From assembly GCF_001262075.1 (NCBI RefSeq), contig NZ_CP012073.1, forward strand, positions 2,861,784 through 2,925,783: a stretch of DNA of 64,000 bases. The letters run 5' to 3'. The stretch is from Ottowia sp. oral taxon 894 (GTDB lineage: Bacteria > Pseudomonadota > Gammaproteobacteria > Burkholderiales > Burkholderiaceae_C). The notes beneath the pieces are model-generated. The model searched no databases and had not been told where the DNA came from. It worked only from the letters and a program-made list of their open reading frames with translations. Position numbers and translations under genes: made by a program. The first letter of the stretch is position 1; each line of letters opens with the position of its first letter. Shown here piece by piece: positions 49,656 through 59,154 of this stretch.

Positions 49656-51116
49656 TCAGACGGCTTGCGCCAGCAGGTATTGAACGAGCAGGCCGACGGG
49701 GCGGCCCGTGGCGCCCTTGGCCTTGCCGCTTTTCCAGGCGCTGCCGGCAATGTCCAGGTGCGCCCACGGCGTGCCTTCGGGCACGAAGCGTTGCAGGAAT
49801 TTGGCGGCGGTGACGGAGCCTGCCGGGCGGCCCGCCACGTTGGCCACATCGGCGAAGTTGCTTTTCAGCCCTTCGGCGTATTCGTCATCCAGCGGCATGG
49901 GCCAGCAGGGGTCGAGCGCGGCTTCGCCCGCCTGTTGCAGGGCCTGGGCCAGGGCGGTGTCGGTGGCGTAAAGGCCGCTGCGAACGTGGCCCAGGGCAAT
50001 GACGCAAGCGCCCGTGAGGGTGGCGATGTCGATGATGGCGCGGGGCTTGAAGCGCGCGGCGTAGGCAAGGGCGTCGCACAGCACCAGGCGGCCTTCGGCG
50101 TCGGTGTTGAGCACTTCGATGGTCTGGCCGCTCAGGCTGGTGACCACGTCGCCCGGCTTGGTGGCGCCGCCGTCGGGCAGGTTTTCGCAGGCGGGAATGA
50201 GGCCGACCACGTTGATGGCCGGTTGCAGCTGGCGCAGGGCCTCGAACGCGCCCAGCACGCTGGCGGCGCCGCACATGTCGAACTTCATTTCGTCCATGCC
50301 GGCGGCGGGCTTGATGGAGATGCCGCCGGAGTCGAACGTGATGCCCTTGCCCACCAGGGCCACGGGCGGCTGGCTCTTGGCCGCGCCCTGGTAGCGCAGC
50401 ACGATGAAGCGCAGCTCTTCATGCGAGCCGCGCGCCACGGCGGCAAATGCGCCCATGCCGAGCTTGGCCACTTCCTTGGGGCCGAGAACTTCGCAGTCGA
50501 TGTGGCTGCCTTTTTCCTTGGCGATGGCCTGGGCGGCGGCGGCCAGTTGCCGGGGCGTGGCGTGGTTGGCAGGGCGGTTGCCCCACTCGCGCGCCAGGCG
50601 GATGCCGCTGGCCGTGGCCGTGGCCTGGGCGAAGGCGGTTTTCAATGCGGCGCTGGCGGCGGCGGGTAGGGCCAGGCGCACGCCGGTTAGCGCGGCTGGC
50701 TTGGCCTTGGGTTTGGTTTCGGTGTAGGCGTAGGCCGCGTCGGCGGCAGCCAGCACGGCAGCGCGCAAGGCGGCGGGGCTGGGCGTTTGCGCAAAGCACA
50801 GCACGGCCTGGCGGGCGGGGCCGCTTTTGATGAGCGCAATGGCGGCGGCCACGGCGCGGCGCACGGCTTGCGCGCTGCCGTCGCCCGCGCCCGCCAGCAG
50901 CACGCGCGGCGCTTGAATGCCTTCGGCGGCGTAGCAGGGCAGGAGCTTGCCGGCTTCGGCGCTGAAGTCGCCCGCCTTGATGGCGCGGGCAGCCAGGGCT
51001 GAAAGGGCGTCATCGGCCTTGGCCTTGGCGGTGTCTTGCGTGACGAGAAAAACCAGCGCATCGGCCTTGGCGCGGGCCGCCTGCGCCAGGCGCAGCGTCT
51101 TGAGTTCAAAGTCCAT
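49656..51116 (-). CDS. pepA: Leucyl aminopeptidase (cytosol aminopeptidase)
   Basis: Hexameric dinuclear metalloprotease of family M17 that trims peptides and in some species also binds DNA. The C-terminal catalytic domain shows VALVGKGITFDSGGISIKPA, MDEMKFDMCGAASVLGAFEA and the family signature NTDAEGRLVLCDALAYAARF. The 486 residues are normal. It diverges from lptF across only 24 bp, as in many proteobacteria, so the promoters overlap the opposite genes. Confidence 0.97.
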   Translation of the reverse strand: MDFELKTLRLAQAARAKADALVFLVTQDTAKAKADDALSALAARAIKAGDFSAEAGKLLPCYAAEGIQAPRVLLAGAGDGSAQAVRRAVAAAIALIKSGPARQAVLCFAQTPSPAALRAAVLAAADAAYAYTETKPKAKPAALTGVRLALPAAASAALKTAFAQATATASGIRLAREWGNRPANHATPRQLAAAAQAIAKEKGSHIDCEVLGPKEVAKLGMGAFAAVARGSHEELRFIVLRYQGAAKSQPPVALVGKGITFDSGGISIKPAAGMDEMKFDMCGAASVLGAFEALRQLQPAINVVGLIPACENLPDGGATKPGDVVTSLSGQTIEVLNTDAEGRLVLCDALAYAARFKPRAIIDIATLTGACVIALGHVRSGLYATDTALAQALQQAGEAALDPCWPMPLDDEYAEGLKSNFADVANVAGRPAGSVTAAKFLQRFVPEGTPWAHLDIAGSAWKSGKAKGATGRPVGLLVQYLLAQAV

Positions 51117-51140
51117 AATCAGCGGTTTCCTTTCAAACTG

Positions 51141-52346
51141 ATGTTATTCGATTCATCCTTGCGCAAAGAGCTGGGGCGCAGCTTCGGCGCGACTCTGGTG
51201 GTGCTCATCACCATCGTGATGACGATGATGCTGATCCGCACGCTGGGCCAGGCTTCGGCCGGGCACGTGAACCCGTCTGAAATCATGCTGGTGATGGGCT
51301 TTACGGTGCTGGGGCACTTGCCCACCATCCTCACGCTGAGCCTGTTTGTGGCCATCACGGCCACGCTCTCGCGCATGTACATGGCCAGTGAAATGGTGGT
51401 GTGGTTTGCCAGCGGGCGCGGGCTGCTGGCGTTTTTGCCGCCGCTGCTGCGCTTTGCCTGGCCGGTGCTGCTGGGCATTGCCGTGCTGGCGCTGGCGGTG
51501 TGGCCGTGGACGAACCAGCAGGTGCGCGAGCTGCGCGAGCGTTATGAATCGCGCGGCGACGTGGACCGCGTGGCGCCCGGCCAGTTCATTGAATCCGCAG
51601 GCGGGCGGCGCGTGCTTTACATCGACAAAAAGGCGGCTGACGCCGTGCGCAGCGCCACCGGCGCGCCCGCAGGCAGGACGGACTTCGGACCGGCCAGGCC
51701 GGACGCCGAAACTGAAGCCGACGCGCCCGGCGGCAACATCTTCATCGCCGCCACCGAAAAGGGCCGGGAAATCGTTACTTCCGCGCGCGGCGGCCGCCTG
51801 CAAACGCAAGGCGCGGAGCGTTTCGTCATTCTGGACCAGGGGCAGCGCCTGGAAACCGATCTGGAAACGGGCGAAATGCGCCTGAGCGAATTTCGCGAAT
51901 ACGGCGCGCGCGTGAGCGCCCGCTCGCTGGATTCGGCCGGGCTGCAAGCGCCGCGCTACCGCTCCACGCTGGCGCTGCTGCGCCAGCCCGATCGCAACAA
52001 CCAGGCCGAGTTTTCCTGGCGGCTGGGCCTGGCGCTGGCTGCGCTCAATTGCGTGGTGATTGCGCTGGCGGGCACGCGCGTCAATCCCCGCGTGGGGCGC
52101 AGCGCGGGCATGGTGTTTTCGCTCTTTGCCTTTGCCGCCTACTACAACCTGCTCAATGTGGGGCAAAGCTGGGTGGCCAGCGGCAAAGTGAGCCTGGCCG
52201 CGCTGCTTTGCCTGCTGCACGGCGGCATCTTCGCTGCCGCGCTGGGCGCTTTGCTGCTGCGCCACTGGGGCGGCTGGCTGCCGCGCCCGTGGGCCAGGCA
52301 ACCCGCGCCGTCCGCGCCGCCAGACGGGCAGAAAGGGGCGGCATGA
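51141..52346 (+). CDS. lptF: LPS export ABC transporter permease LptF
   Basis: Inner-membrane permease of the LptB2FGC complex that extracts lipopolysaccharide. Six hydrophobic helices in the usual split (three N-terminal, three C-terminal) around a large periplasmic beta-jellyroll domain (about residues 130-290). MLFDSSLRKELGRSFGATLV at the start is typical. The C-terminal part has a Pro-rich tail. The stop overlaps the lptG ATG (ATGA). Confidence 0.96.
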   Translation: MLFDSSLRKELGRSFGATLVVLITIVMTMMLIRTLGQASAGHVNPSEIMLVMGFTVLGHLPTILTLSLFVAITATLSRMYMASEMVVWFASGRGLLAFLPPLLRFAWPVLLGIAVLALAVWPWTNQQVRELRERYESRGDVDRVAPGQFIESAGGRRVLYIDKKAADAVRSATGAPAGRTDFGPARPDAETEADAPGGNIFIAATEKGREIVTSARGGRLQTQGAERFVILDQGQRLETDLETGEMRLSEFREYGARVSARSLDSAGLQAPRYRSTLALLRQPDRNNQAEFSWRLGLALAALNCVVIALAGTRVNPRVGRSAGMVFSLFAFAAYYNLLNVGQSWVASGKVSLAALLCLLHGGIFAAALGALLLRHWGGWLPRPWARQPAPSAPPDGQKGAA

Positions 52347-53443
52347 AAACCATCCGCCGCTTCATCTACCGCGAAATCCTGCGCGCTGTGGCTTTTGTGG
52401 GCGTGGCCTTTTTGCTGCTGTTCGTGTTCTTTGACCTGGTGGATCAGCTCCAGTACCTCAACAGCGCTGGCGGCTACCCGCTCTCGCAAGTGCTGCTGTT
52501 TGTCACCTTGCGCGTGCCCAACCACATCTACCAGCTCCTGCCCATTGCCGTGCTCATTGGCGCCATTTACGTGATGGCGCGGCTGGCCGAAAGCTCCGAA
52601 TACACCATCTTGCGCACCAGCGGCCTGGGGCCGCTGCGCGCGCTGGGCATGCTGCTGGCGCTGGGCGCGGCCTTTGCGGCGCTCACCTTCGTCATTGGCG
52701 ACTACGCCGCGCCTGAAGCCAACCGCGCCGCGCAGCTTTTGCGCTCGCGCTTTGCCGGGCAGCTCACCGTGGGGCTGACCGGCGGCTGGCTGAAAGACAA
52801 AAGCGCCGATGGCCGCAGCTACTCCGTCAATGTCGCCTCGCTCTCGGCCGACGGGCAGATGAACCGCGTGCGCATCTTCGAGTTCGACCCCCAGGGCCGC
52901 TGGCTTTCCACCACCCAGGCCGAAAGCGCCCGCGTTGAAGAAGGTGCATGGCTGCTGGAGCGCCCCCAGCGCCGCGCCCTGCAAGAAAGCCCGGCGGGCC
53001 AGGCCGGCATTGCCCGCACCCAGCCGCCGGAGGCGCGCTGGCCCACGCATCTGTCTGCCGACATGGTGGCCGCCGCCCTCGTCAGCCCCGACCGCATGAA
53101 AGCGCTCGATCTGTTCCAGTACATCCGCCACCTGCACGCCAACGGCCAAAGCGCCCAGCGCTATGAAATCGAGTTCTGGCGCAAGGTGTTCTACCCGCTG
53201 GGCTGCCTGGTGATGATGGTGCTGGCGCTGCCCTTTGCCTACCTGCATTTCCGCTCGGGCAACATCTCCGGCCACGTGTTCATTGGCGTCATGGCGGGCA
53301 TCAGCTTCTTTTTGCTCAACAACGTCTTCGGCTTCATTGGCAATTTGCGCGACTGGCAGCCCTGGCTGGCCGCCGCCACGCCCGGCCTCATCTACTCGCT
53401 GCTCTCGCTGGCCGCCTTTGGCTGGCTGGTGCTGCGGCAGTAA
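52343..53443 (+). CDS. lptG: LPS export ABC transporter permease LptG
   Basis: Partner permease of LptF. Starts MKTIRRFIYREILRAVAFVG and contains HIYQLLPIAVLIGAIYVMAR, AESSEYTILRTSGL (coupling helix) and FWRKVFYPLGCLVMMVLALP with HVFIGVMAGISFFLLNNVFG. 366 residues with six TM helices around a periplasmic domain. Coupled to lptF by a 4-nt overlap. Confidence 0.97.
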   Translation: MKTIRRFIYREILRAVAFVGVAFLLLFVFFDLVDQLQYLNSAGGYPLSQVLLFVTLRVPNHIYQLLPIAVLIGAIYVMARLAESSEYTILRTSGLGPLRALGMLLALGAAFAALTFVIGDYAAPEANRAAQLLRSRFAGQLTVGLTGGWLKDKSADGRSYSVNVASLSADGQMNRVRIFEFDPQGRWLSTTQAESARVEEGAWLLERPQRRALQESPAGQAGIARTQPPEARWPTHLSADMVAAALVSPDRMKALDLFQYIRHLHANGQSAQRYEIEFWRKVFYPLGCLVMMVLALPFAYLHFRSGNISGHVFIGVMAGISFFLLNNVFGFIGNLRDWQPWLAAATPGLIYSLLSLAAFGWLVLRQ

Positions 53444-53487
53444 GCGCCGGGCGGCACCCGCAAAGACGGCAGAAAGAAAGCAGGCAC

Positions 53488-53871
53488 ATGGCGCGCGGCA
53501 TCATCCTTTTCGCCCACGGCTCGCGTGATCCCTTGTGGAGCGCGCCCATTGAAGCCGTGGCCCGCCGCATGCGCGAAACCGCCCCGGCGGGCGTGGCCGT
53601 GTCTTGCGCTTACCTTGAATTCACCGCGCCCAGCCTGCCGCAAGCGGCTGCCCGTCTCATTGCCCAGGGCGCGCTCAGCCTGACCGTCTGGCCCATGTTT
53701 TTAGGCATGGGCCGCCACGCCCGCGAAGACCTGCCGCGCCTGCTGGCCGCGCTGCGCCACGCCCATCCTGGCGTGCCCATCACGCAAGCGGCCACCATCG
53801 CCGAACACCCCGCCGTGCTCGACGCCCTGGCCCGCGCAGCTCTTTCCGGCCCCTTTGACCCCCGCGCCTGA
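53488..53871 (+). CDS. CbiX/SirB-type sirohydrochlorin chelatase-like protein
   Basis: A 127-residue single-domain chelatase (MARGIILFAHGSRDPLWSAP with the metal-binding His in FAHGSRD; second His in WPMFLGMGRHAREDLP). This small form inserts Co or Fe(II) into sirohydrochlorin for cobalamin or sirohaem. It sits between lptG and cysB; a sulfur-assimilation regulator next to it fits sirohaem supply for sulfite reductase. Metal specificity cannot be read from sequence. Confidence 0.88.
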   Translation: MARGIILFAHGSRDPLWSAPIEAVARRMRETAPAGVAVSCAYLEFTAPSLPQAAARLIAQGALSLTVWPMFLGMGRHAREDLPRLLAALRHAHPGVPITQAATIAEHPAVLDALARAALSGPFDPRA

Positions 53872-53883
53872 ACCCTTCACGCC

Positions 53884-54834
53884 ATGAACCTGCACCAGTT
53901 CCGTTTCGTCCAGGAAGCCTCGCGCCGCAACCTCAACCTCACCGAAGCCGCGCGCGTTCTGCACACCTCGCAGCCCGGCGTTTCCAAGGCCATCATCGAC
54001 CTTGAGCAGGAGCTGGGCATCGACATCTTCACCCGCCACGGCAAACGCCTCAAAAGCATCACCGAACCGGGCCGCCACGTGCTGGAAAGCATTGCCGTCA
54101 TCCTGCGCGAGGTGAACAACCTCAAACGCATCGGCGAGGAATACACCGCGCAAGACACCGGCACCTTCTCCATCGCCTCCACCCACACCCAGGCGCGCTA
54201 CGTGCTGCCCCAGCCCGTCGCCCGCCTGCGCCAGGCCTGGCCCAAAGTCAGCATCCGCCTGCACCAGGGCAACCCCCAGCAAGTGGCGCAAATGGTGCTG
54301 GACGAACAGGCTGAAATCGGTGTGGCCACCGAATCGCTGGCCGACTACCCTGACCTGGTTACCTTGCCCTGCTACGAGTGGCAGCACATGCTCGCCCTGC
54401 CCGAAGGCCACCCGCTGGCGCGGCAAAAGCGCATCACGCTGGAAGACATTGCCGCCTGGCCGCTCATCACCTACCACCCTTCCTTCACGGGCCGCGCCCT
54501 CATTGACCAGGCCTTTGCCCAGCGCGAGTTGCAGCCGCGCATCGTGCTCGAAGCCATTGACTCGGACGTCATCACCACCTACGTCCAGCTGGGCCTGGGC
54601 ATCGGCATCGTGGCCGAAATGGCCACGCAAGGCAGCGCCCCCGAAAACATGCGGGGCCTGCTCACCCGCCCCCTGGGCCACCTGCTGGGTTCCAACGTCG
54701 CGCGCGTGGCCTTCAAGCGCGGCGCCTACCTGCGCCAGTTCGTCTATCACTTTGCCGAACTGCTCTCCGACCGGCTGGATCGCGATCTGGTCGCCAAGGC
54801 CATGCAAGGCCATGTGGCCGACTACGAACTCTGA
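53884..54834 (+). CDS. cysB: CysB-family LysR-type regulator of sulfur assimilation
   Basis: A 316-residue transcription factor: HTH MNLHQFRFVQEASRRNLNLT with AARVLHTSQPGVSKAIIDLE QEL, then a two-lobed effector domain with ASTHTQARYVLPQPVARLRQ, the sulfate/inducer-binding loop typical of CysB/Cbl. Starts 12 nt after the chelatase stop. It would activate cys genes under sulfur limitation with O- or N-acetylserine. CysB and Cbl are hard to separate here. Confidence 0.93.
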   Translation: MNLHQFRFVQEASRRNLNLTEAARVLHTSQPGVSKAIIDLEQELGIDIFTRHGKRLKSITEPGRHVLESIAVILREVNNLKRIGEEYTAQDTGTFSIASTHTQARYVLPQPVARLRQAWPKVSIRLHQGNPQQVAQMVLDEQAEIGVATESLADYPDLVTLPCYEWQHMLALPEGHPLARQKRITLEDIAAWPLITYHPSFTGRALIDQAFAQRELQPRIVLEAIDSDVITTYVQLGLGIGIVAEMATQGSAPENMRGLLTRPLGHLLGSNVARVAFKRGAYLRQFVYHFAELLSDRLDRDLVAKAMQGHVADYEL

Positions 54835-54843
54835 AAGCCGGCC

Positions 54844-54934
54844 CTATTTCGCTCCTGTATTCGTAGCATGACGTCCTAGTGGAGCCAGCGCAGAAGGGCA
54901 TTTTGATGCCCCTGAATTTGCTCCTTTTTCTGGT
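54844..54934 (+). repeat. Interspersed ~90-bp repeat, copy 10 (forward, best reference copy)
   Basis: ATTTCGCTCCTGTATTCGTAG, core ATGACGTCCTAGTGGAGCC, GCGCAGAAGGGCATTTTGAT, CCCCTGAATTTGCTCCTTTT. It starts 9 bp after the cysB stop. Left and right ends carry the same word in direct orientation, not inverted, so it is not a classical MITE. Confidence 0.92.
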
Positions 54935-54949
54935 ATCTCTGCGCTTGCC

Positions 54950-55099
54950 TCAAGAGATCAGGCCAGGCGCCGGACCATGCGCCGAATGCAGGCGATCCTT
55001 GCGCAGCCTGGCCAAGGCCCTCTCCACCATCCAGCGCTTGGACAGCGCCTTGAAGCCATGCCGCTCATGGCGTTTGATCACCCGTGCATTCCAGCCGAA
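54950..55099 (-). pseudogene. IS5-family transposase C-terminal remnant
   Basis: The minus strand reads FGWNARVIKRHERHGFKALS KRWMVERALARL and a short divergent tail. It matches the same part of the remnant at 16047-16436 (FGWN-VIKR ... RW-VER). Only about 50 codons survive, 15 bp from repeat copy 10. Confidence 0.75.
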
Positions 55100-55240
55100 T
55101 GTTTTTGAGAGAGGGTTCCCAAGCGCGGACTTGCCATTTGCGTGATTCGCCCGCTCTCATGCGTCCAGCCAGTGCCCATTCATGGCGAAAATGGATTGGA
55201 AACCGGCGCGAAACTGGCGCAATTGGCGGTGTTTGGCGGT

Positions 55241-55269
55241 GTTTTTGCCCGTGCGCGCCTGCCTATAAT
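55241..55269 (+). promoter_or_regulatory. ahcY promoter
   Basis: A perfect -10 TATAAT at 55264-55269, 12 bp before the riboswitch; the -35 region GTTTTT at 17-bp spacing is weak. Two GGCGGTGTTTGG-like repeats lie just upstream. Confidence 0.6.
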
Positions 55270-55276
55270 CCGCGCC

Positions 55277-55370
55277 GCCCTTCGAGGAGCGTTGCATCCC
55301 CCGCCTGTTGGCGCAGGGGTCAGGCTCGAAGGGGCGGTTTCTCCCCCTTCGCAACGACGCTCACCCGCTG
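55277..55370 (+). promoter_or_regulatory. S-adenosylhomocysteine (SAH) riboswitch
   Basis: Contains the conserved SAH-aptamer elements in order: CGAGGAGCGTTGCAT, CAGGCTCGAAGGGG and CGCAACGACGCTCACC. SAH riboswitches switch on ahcY when the toxic product SAH accumulates, which fits the gene downstream. Confidence 0.92.
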
Positions 55371-55395
55371 ATGAACGCGTGGTGAGCTTTTTTTT
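55359..55395 (+). terminator. SAH-controlled attenuator hairpin
   Basis: GCTCACC, the last arm of the aptamer, can also pair with GGTGAGC followed by eight T. SAH binding would hold the first arm in the aptamer and prevent termination, turning the gene on. Confidence 0.8.
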
Positions 55396-55464
55396 GGCGT
55401 TTCGCCAGGCCCCGCGCGGGTATCGGTGGTTTTTCTCTTTTTTCATCAAGGAAAGACCCGCCAT

Positions 55465-56892
55465 ATGAATGCGCCTTTGAATGTTTCGCCCGAATCCGTG
55501 ATTGCCGATATTGGATTGGCCGCCTGGGGCCGCAAGGAAATCCGGATTGCCGAAACGGAAATGCCCGGCCTGATGGCCATACGCGAGGAATACGCCGCGC
55601 GCCAGCCGCTCAAGGGCGCGCGCATTGCGGGCAGTCTGCACATGACCATTCAGACCGCCGTGCTGATTGAAACGCTGCAAGCGCTGGGCGCGCAAGTGCG
55701 CTGGGCCTCGTGCAACATTTTCAGCACGCAAGACCAGGCGGCGGCGGCCATTGCGGCAGGCGGCACGCCGGTTTTTGCCGTCAAGGGCGAAACGCTGAAA
55801 GACTACTGGGACTACACGCACCGCATTTTTGAATTCGGCCCCAAAGGCAGTCAGGCCGAAGGCCCGAACATGATTCTGGATGACGGCGGCGACGCCACGC
55901 TGCTGATGCACCTGGGCCAGCAAGCCGAGAAAGACCCCGCCGTGCTGGCCCATCCCAAGAGCGAAGAAGAGCGCGTGCTGTTTGCCGCCATCAAGGCCCG
56001 GCTGGCCGAAGACGCCAGCTGGTACACGCGCAAGAGCGCGCAAATCATTGGCGTGACGGAAGAAACCACCACCGGCGTGCACCGCCTCAACGATATGGCG
56101 GCCAAAGGCACGCTCAAGTTCCGTGCCATCAACGTGAACGACAGCGTGACCAAGAGCAAGTTCGACAACCTGTATGGCTGCCGCGAAAGCCTGGTGGACG
56201 GCATCAAGCGCGCCACCGACGTGATGGTGGCCGGCAAAGTGGCCGTGGTGTGCGGCTACGGCGACGTGGGCAAGGGCTGCGCCCAGGCGCTGGCCGCCCT
56301 GCGCGCGCAAGTGTGGGTGACGGAAATCGACCCCATCTGCGCCCTGCAAGCCGCGATGGAAGGCTACAAAGTGGTGACGATGGAGCAGGCCGCGCCGCTG
56401 GCCGACATCTTCGTGACCACCACGGGCAACAAAGACGTCATCCGCCACGAGCACATGGTGGAAATGAAAAACGAAGCCATCGTCTGCAACATCGGCCACT
56501 TTGACAACGAAATCGACGTGGCCTCGCTCGAAAAATACCAATGGGAAGAAATCAAGCCGCAGGTGGACCACGTCATCTTCCCCTCGGGCCGCCGCATCAT
56601 CTTGCTGGCCAAGGGCCGCCTGGTGAACCTGGGCTGCGCCACCGGCCACCCCAGCTACGTGATGAGCAGCAGCTTCGCCAACCAGACGCTGGCGCAAATT
56701 GAGCTGTTCACCAAGCCTGATCAATACGAGGCCGGCAAGGTTTATGTGCTGCCCAAAATCCTGGACGAACACGTGGCCCGCCTGCAACTGTCCAAGCTCG
56801 GCGCCACCCTCACGCGCCTGACGGATGAACAGGCCGCCTACATCGGCGTGAACAAGGAAGGGCCTTACAAAACCGACGCTTACCGCTATTGA
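55465..56892 (+). CDS. ahcY: Adenosylhomocysteinase
   Basis: Hydrolyses S-adenosylhomocysteine to adenosine and homocysteine, keeping methylation reactions running. [20 protein letters not shown] and [20 protein letters not shown] at the start, [20 protein letters not shown] (catalytic Lys-Asp region), and the NAD motif [17 protein letters not shown]. The end [13 protein letters not shown] is the conserved C-terminus. 475 residues from ATG 55465, with AAGGAAAG upstream. Controlled by the SAH riboswitch. Confidence 0.98.
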   Translation: MNAPLNVSPESVIADIGLAAWGRKEIRIAETEMPGLMAIREEYAARQPLKGARIAGSLHMTIQTAVLIETLQALGAQVRWASCNIFSTQDQAAAAIAAGGTPVFAVKGETLKDYWDYTHRIFEFGPKGSQAEGPNMILDDGGDATLLMHLGQQAEKDPAVLAHPKSEEERVLFAAIKARLAEDASWYTRKSAQIIGVTEETTTGVHRLNDMAAKGTLKFRAINVNDSVTKSKFDNLYGCRESLVDGIKRATDVMVAGKVAVVCGYGDVGKGCAQALAALRAQVWVTEIDPICALQAAMEGYKVVTMEQAAPLADIFVTTTGNKDVIRHEHMVEMKNEAIVCNIGHFDNEIDVASLEKYQWEEIKPQVDHVIFPSGRRIILLAKGRLVNLGCATGHPSYVMSSSFANQTLAQIELFTKPDQYEAGKVYVLPKILDEHVARLQLSKLGATLTRLTDEQAAYIGVNKEGPYKTDAYRY

Positions 56893-56904
56893 TGGCGTGA
56901 AAGA

Positions 56905-56949
56905 CTGCCGCGCTGAACGTTTGGGCTGTGCAGCGCGGCAGCCGTTTTT
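56905..56949 (+). terminator. Rho-independent terminator after ahcY
   Basis: An 11-bp perfect stem CTGCCGCGCTG/CAGCGCGGCAG, a 15-nt loop, then CCGTTTTT. Confidence 0.85.
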
Positions 56950-57041
56950 GAAAAACCGGCCTCTTGCAAATGCGAAAGCCGTGATGGGGCTGCCTAATTC
57001 AGCAGCGCATTTGCACTGCGCCAGCGATGGGAGCGGCAAAC

Positions 57042-57695
57042 ATGGAAGCGCAGATGCTTTTGAAAGAATTGCAGAATCTGGCGAATGCCGACGATGCCCG
57101 TGCGATGAAAGCCTACATGAGGGGCCGCTTTGAGTTTCTGGGCGTCAAAACGCCCGCCAGACGCAAGGCCGCGAAAGCATTTTTCAAAAAGCATGGCGGC
57201 GCTGATATTGACTGGCGCTTTGTCCGGCAGGCATGGGAGCATCCCTTCCGGGAAATGCAATATGCGGCGCTGGATTATCTGGAAACCAGAAAAAACCTTC
57301 TGTGCCCCGGTGACCTGCCCCAATTGAAGAAACTGGCGCAAACCAAATCCTGGTGGGATACGATTGATTTTCTTGACCGGCTGGCGGGCGGCATCATTGC
57401 CGCCTTTCCTGAAACCAGGCTCGTCATTCTGGAATGGAGCCGCGACGAAGATATCTGGCTGCGCCGCCTTGCCATCGACCATCAGCTGCTCAGAAGGGAT
57501 CAAACCGATCAGCACCTGCTGGAGCAGATATTGGTCAATAATCTCGACCAGACGGAATTTTTCATCAACAAGGCCATCGGCTGGGCGCTGCGGGACTATT
57601 CAAAAACCAATCCCGAATGGGTGAAAAACTTCATCAGGCAGCACCATGGCAAAATGGCGCCTCTCAGCATCAGGGAAGCCGGCAAATATCTGTGA
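57042..57695 (+). CDS. DNA alkylation repair protein (AlkD-like HEAT-repeat glycosylase)
   Basis: AlkD-type enzymes remove alkylated bases with a HEAT-repeat DNA-binding surface. Signatures seen: GRFEFLGVKTPARRKAAKAF, WRFVRQAWEHPFREMQYAAL, TKSWWDTIDFLDRLAGGI and INKAIGWALRDYSKTNPEWV. The end LSIREAGKYL is typical of this family. 217 residues. ATG 57042 is chosen over 57027 because GGGAG is suitably placed upstream. Confidence 0.92.
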   Translation: MEAQMLLKELQNLANADDARAMKAYMRGRFEFLGVKTPARRKAAKAFFKKHGGADIDWRFVRQAWEHPFREMQYAALDYLETRKNLLCPGDLPQLKKLAQTKSWWDTIDFLDRLAGGIIAAFPETRLVILEWSRDEDIWLRRLAIDHQLLRRDQTDQHLLEQILVNNLDQTEFFINKAIGWALRDYSKTNPEWVKNFIRQHHGKMAPLSIREAGKYL

Positions 57696-57762
57696 GGCGG
57701 ACATCAGAAGCATGCCTCGGCAACGGTTTGAACTGGGGTGAATCAGCAGGGAGAAGAGGACG

Positions 57763-58326
57763 ATGAAACGGTTTTCAAGGAACATGCCGCCACGCGAGGA
57801 TTTTCAGCATGTCCGGAAGCGGCAAAACTGGCGGGCATATTGTGTGGGAGGGCTGTTTCTGGCATTCATGCTATGCATGTTATTGCTGAGTTTGTGGATT
57901 CAACCGGTTGCAACATTGGCCTTTTTGACGATTCTGATATTGCTGGCATGGTGCCTGGCAGCGGCCGAAAGCAAGCGTTTGCGGGCATTGGCCGCCAGCC
58001 GCGCGGGCGAGGGTATTTGCCAATTTGCCCGTCAAGCCCGTTGCCGCGAAAATGACCCGTGGGTGGTGCGCGCCGTTTATGAGGAGCTTGCGCATCAGAC
58101 AGCCCGGTTCGCGAAGGCGGCCGATTTTCCCGTGCGCTGGGATGATGCTATTTGGCAGACGCTGAAAATGGATGAGAAGGATGTGGAGAATGCCTGTCTT
58201 CCCGTCATGGCCTGGCGCGCTGGCCGCAGCCTTGATAAAACCCGTGAAAATCCCTGGGCGGGCAAAGTCGAAACAGCAGGCGATCTGGTGCGTTTTTTGA
58301 ATGCCCAGCCCCGGCTGGCTGATTAA
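57763..58326 (+). CDS. Two-TM hypothetical protein
   Basis: Unrecognised 187-residue protein with two adjacent transmembrane helices (about residues 27-47 and 50-67: GLFLAFMLCMLLLSLWI, VATLAFLTILILLAWCLAA). A cytoplasmic C-terminal part follows (NDPWVVRAVYEELAHQTARF, SLDKTRENPWAGKVETAGDL). GAGG precedes the ATG. It is 21 nt upstream of the DUF6882 gene, so the two probably form a unit. Confidence 0.65.
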   Translation: MKRFSRNMPPREDFQHVRKRQNWRAYCVGGLFLAFMLCMLLLSLWIQPVATLAFLTILILLAWCLAAAESKRLRALAASRAGEGICQFARQARCRENDPWVVRAVYEELAHQTARFAKAADFPVRWDDAIWQTLKMDEKDVENACLPVMAWRAGRSLDKTRENPWAGKVETAGDLVRFLNAQPRLAD

Positions 58327-58347
58327 AAATATTTTCAAGGAGCGGAA

Positions 58348-59154
58348 ATGTCTTTTCTGGGCTGGCTGTTTGGCGGCAGGCGGGGCAGGGTGCAGGAGCG
58401 GGCGCGGGTTTTGTCTGCGGATGAGCAGATGCGGCGGCTTCTGGCGCGGTTTGGCGCGCTGGGCATGGAAAAGCAGGCCGGCTTGCAGGAGCTGGTGGGC
58501 GAGGCGGGCTGGAGCGGCGATGTGGCCGCGCAGTCGCTGACGTTTGACAACGGCTTTTCATGCCGCATTCAGGCCATAGGCAGTTATTCGCTGAGAAACG
58601 ACACCTGGCGCTGGGCCTGGGCCAATGCAAAGGCAGGCTGGCCGGATGAAGCGCTGGCTGACGCACGGGCCATGCGCGAATACGGGCGCTCGCATGGATT
58701 GGCGCTGCTGCTGGATGAAACGGATTTCGCGCTGGAGCGGCGCTGGGTGCACGCCATCGGCATGACGGCCAGCGCCTTGTGCAAGGCGGATGCGTATTAT
58801 CTGGCCAATTATGGCGAGGGTATTCTGGTTTGCACGGTTTATTCGCCTGAAGTGGCGGCCAAGAATGCCGCCATCAATGCCGACATTTCTGAATTGGCAA
58901 CCATTTCCACCACGTTGGAGCAGTTATTTTCCAATTTTGAATTGAATTACCGCAGGGCCTTGCGATGCTATTTGAAAGCCAAGGGTTTTGATTTGACGGA
59001 AGACAGCGTGGCGGGCGGCAGCGAAATAACAGCCCGCAAGGAAGGCGTGCGCGTGACGGCGCGCTTTAACGAGCTGGGTTTGTTGCAGGCGCTCGATGGC
59101 GCGCCCGCCCCCATACCCCCTGCGGCGGCCCCCGAGCCTGCGCCCGGCCCATGA
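58348..59154 (+). CDS. DUF6882-like protein
   Basis: A 268-residue soluble protein. Segments SFLGWLFGGRRGRVQERARV, NGFSCRIQAIGSYSLRNDTW RWAWANA and ELATISTTLEQLFSNFELNY fit the DUF6882 group of uncharacterised proteins. The C-terminus is Pro/Ala-rich. AAGGAGCGG precedes the ATG. Its stop overlaps the tlyA ATG (ATGA), so it is coupled with the rRNA methyltransferase gene. Function unknown. Confidence 0.7.
   Translation: MSFLGWLFGGRRGRVQERARVLSADEQMRRLLARFGALGMEKQAGLQELVGEAGWSGDVAAQSLTFDNGFSCRIQAIGSYSLRNDTWRWAWANAKAGWPDEALADARAMREYGRSHGLALLLDETDFALERRWVHAIGMTASALCKADAYYLANYGEGILVCTVYSPEVAAKNAAINADISELATISTTLEQLFSNFELNYRRALRCYLKAKGFDLTEDSVAGGSEITARKEGVRVTARFNELGLLQALDGAPAPIPPAAAPEPAPGP

Noticed and set aside
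55180..57039. A 619-codon minus-strand frame opposite ahcY and its riboswitch
   Set aside because: Shadow of ahcY; it even covers the riboswitch and promoter region.
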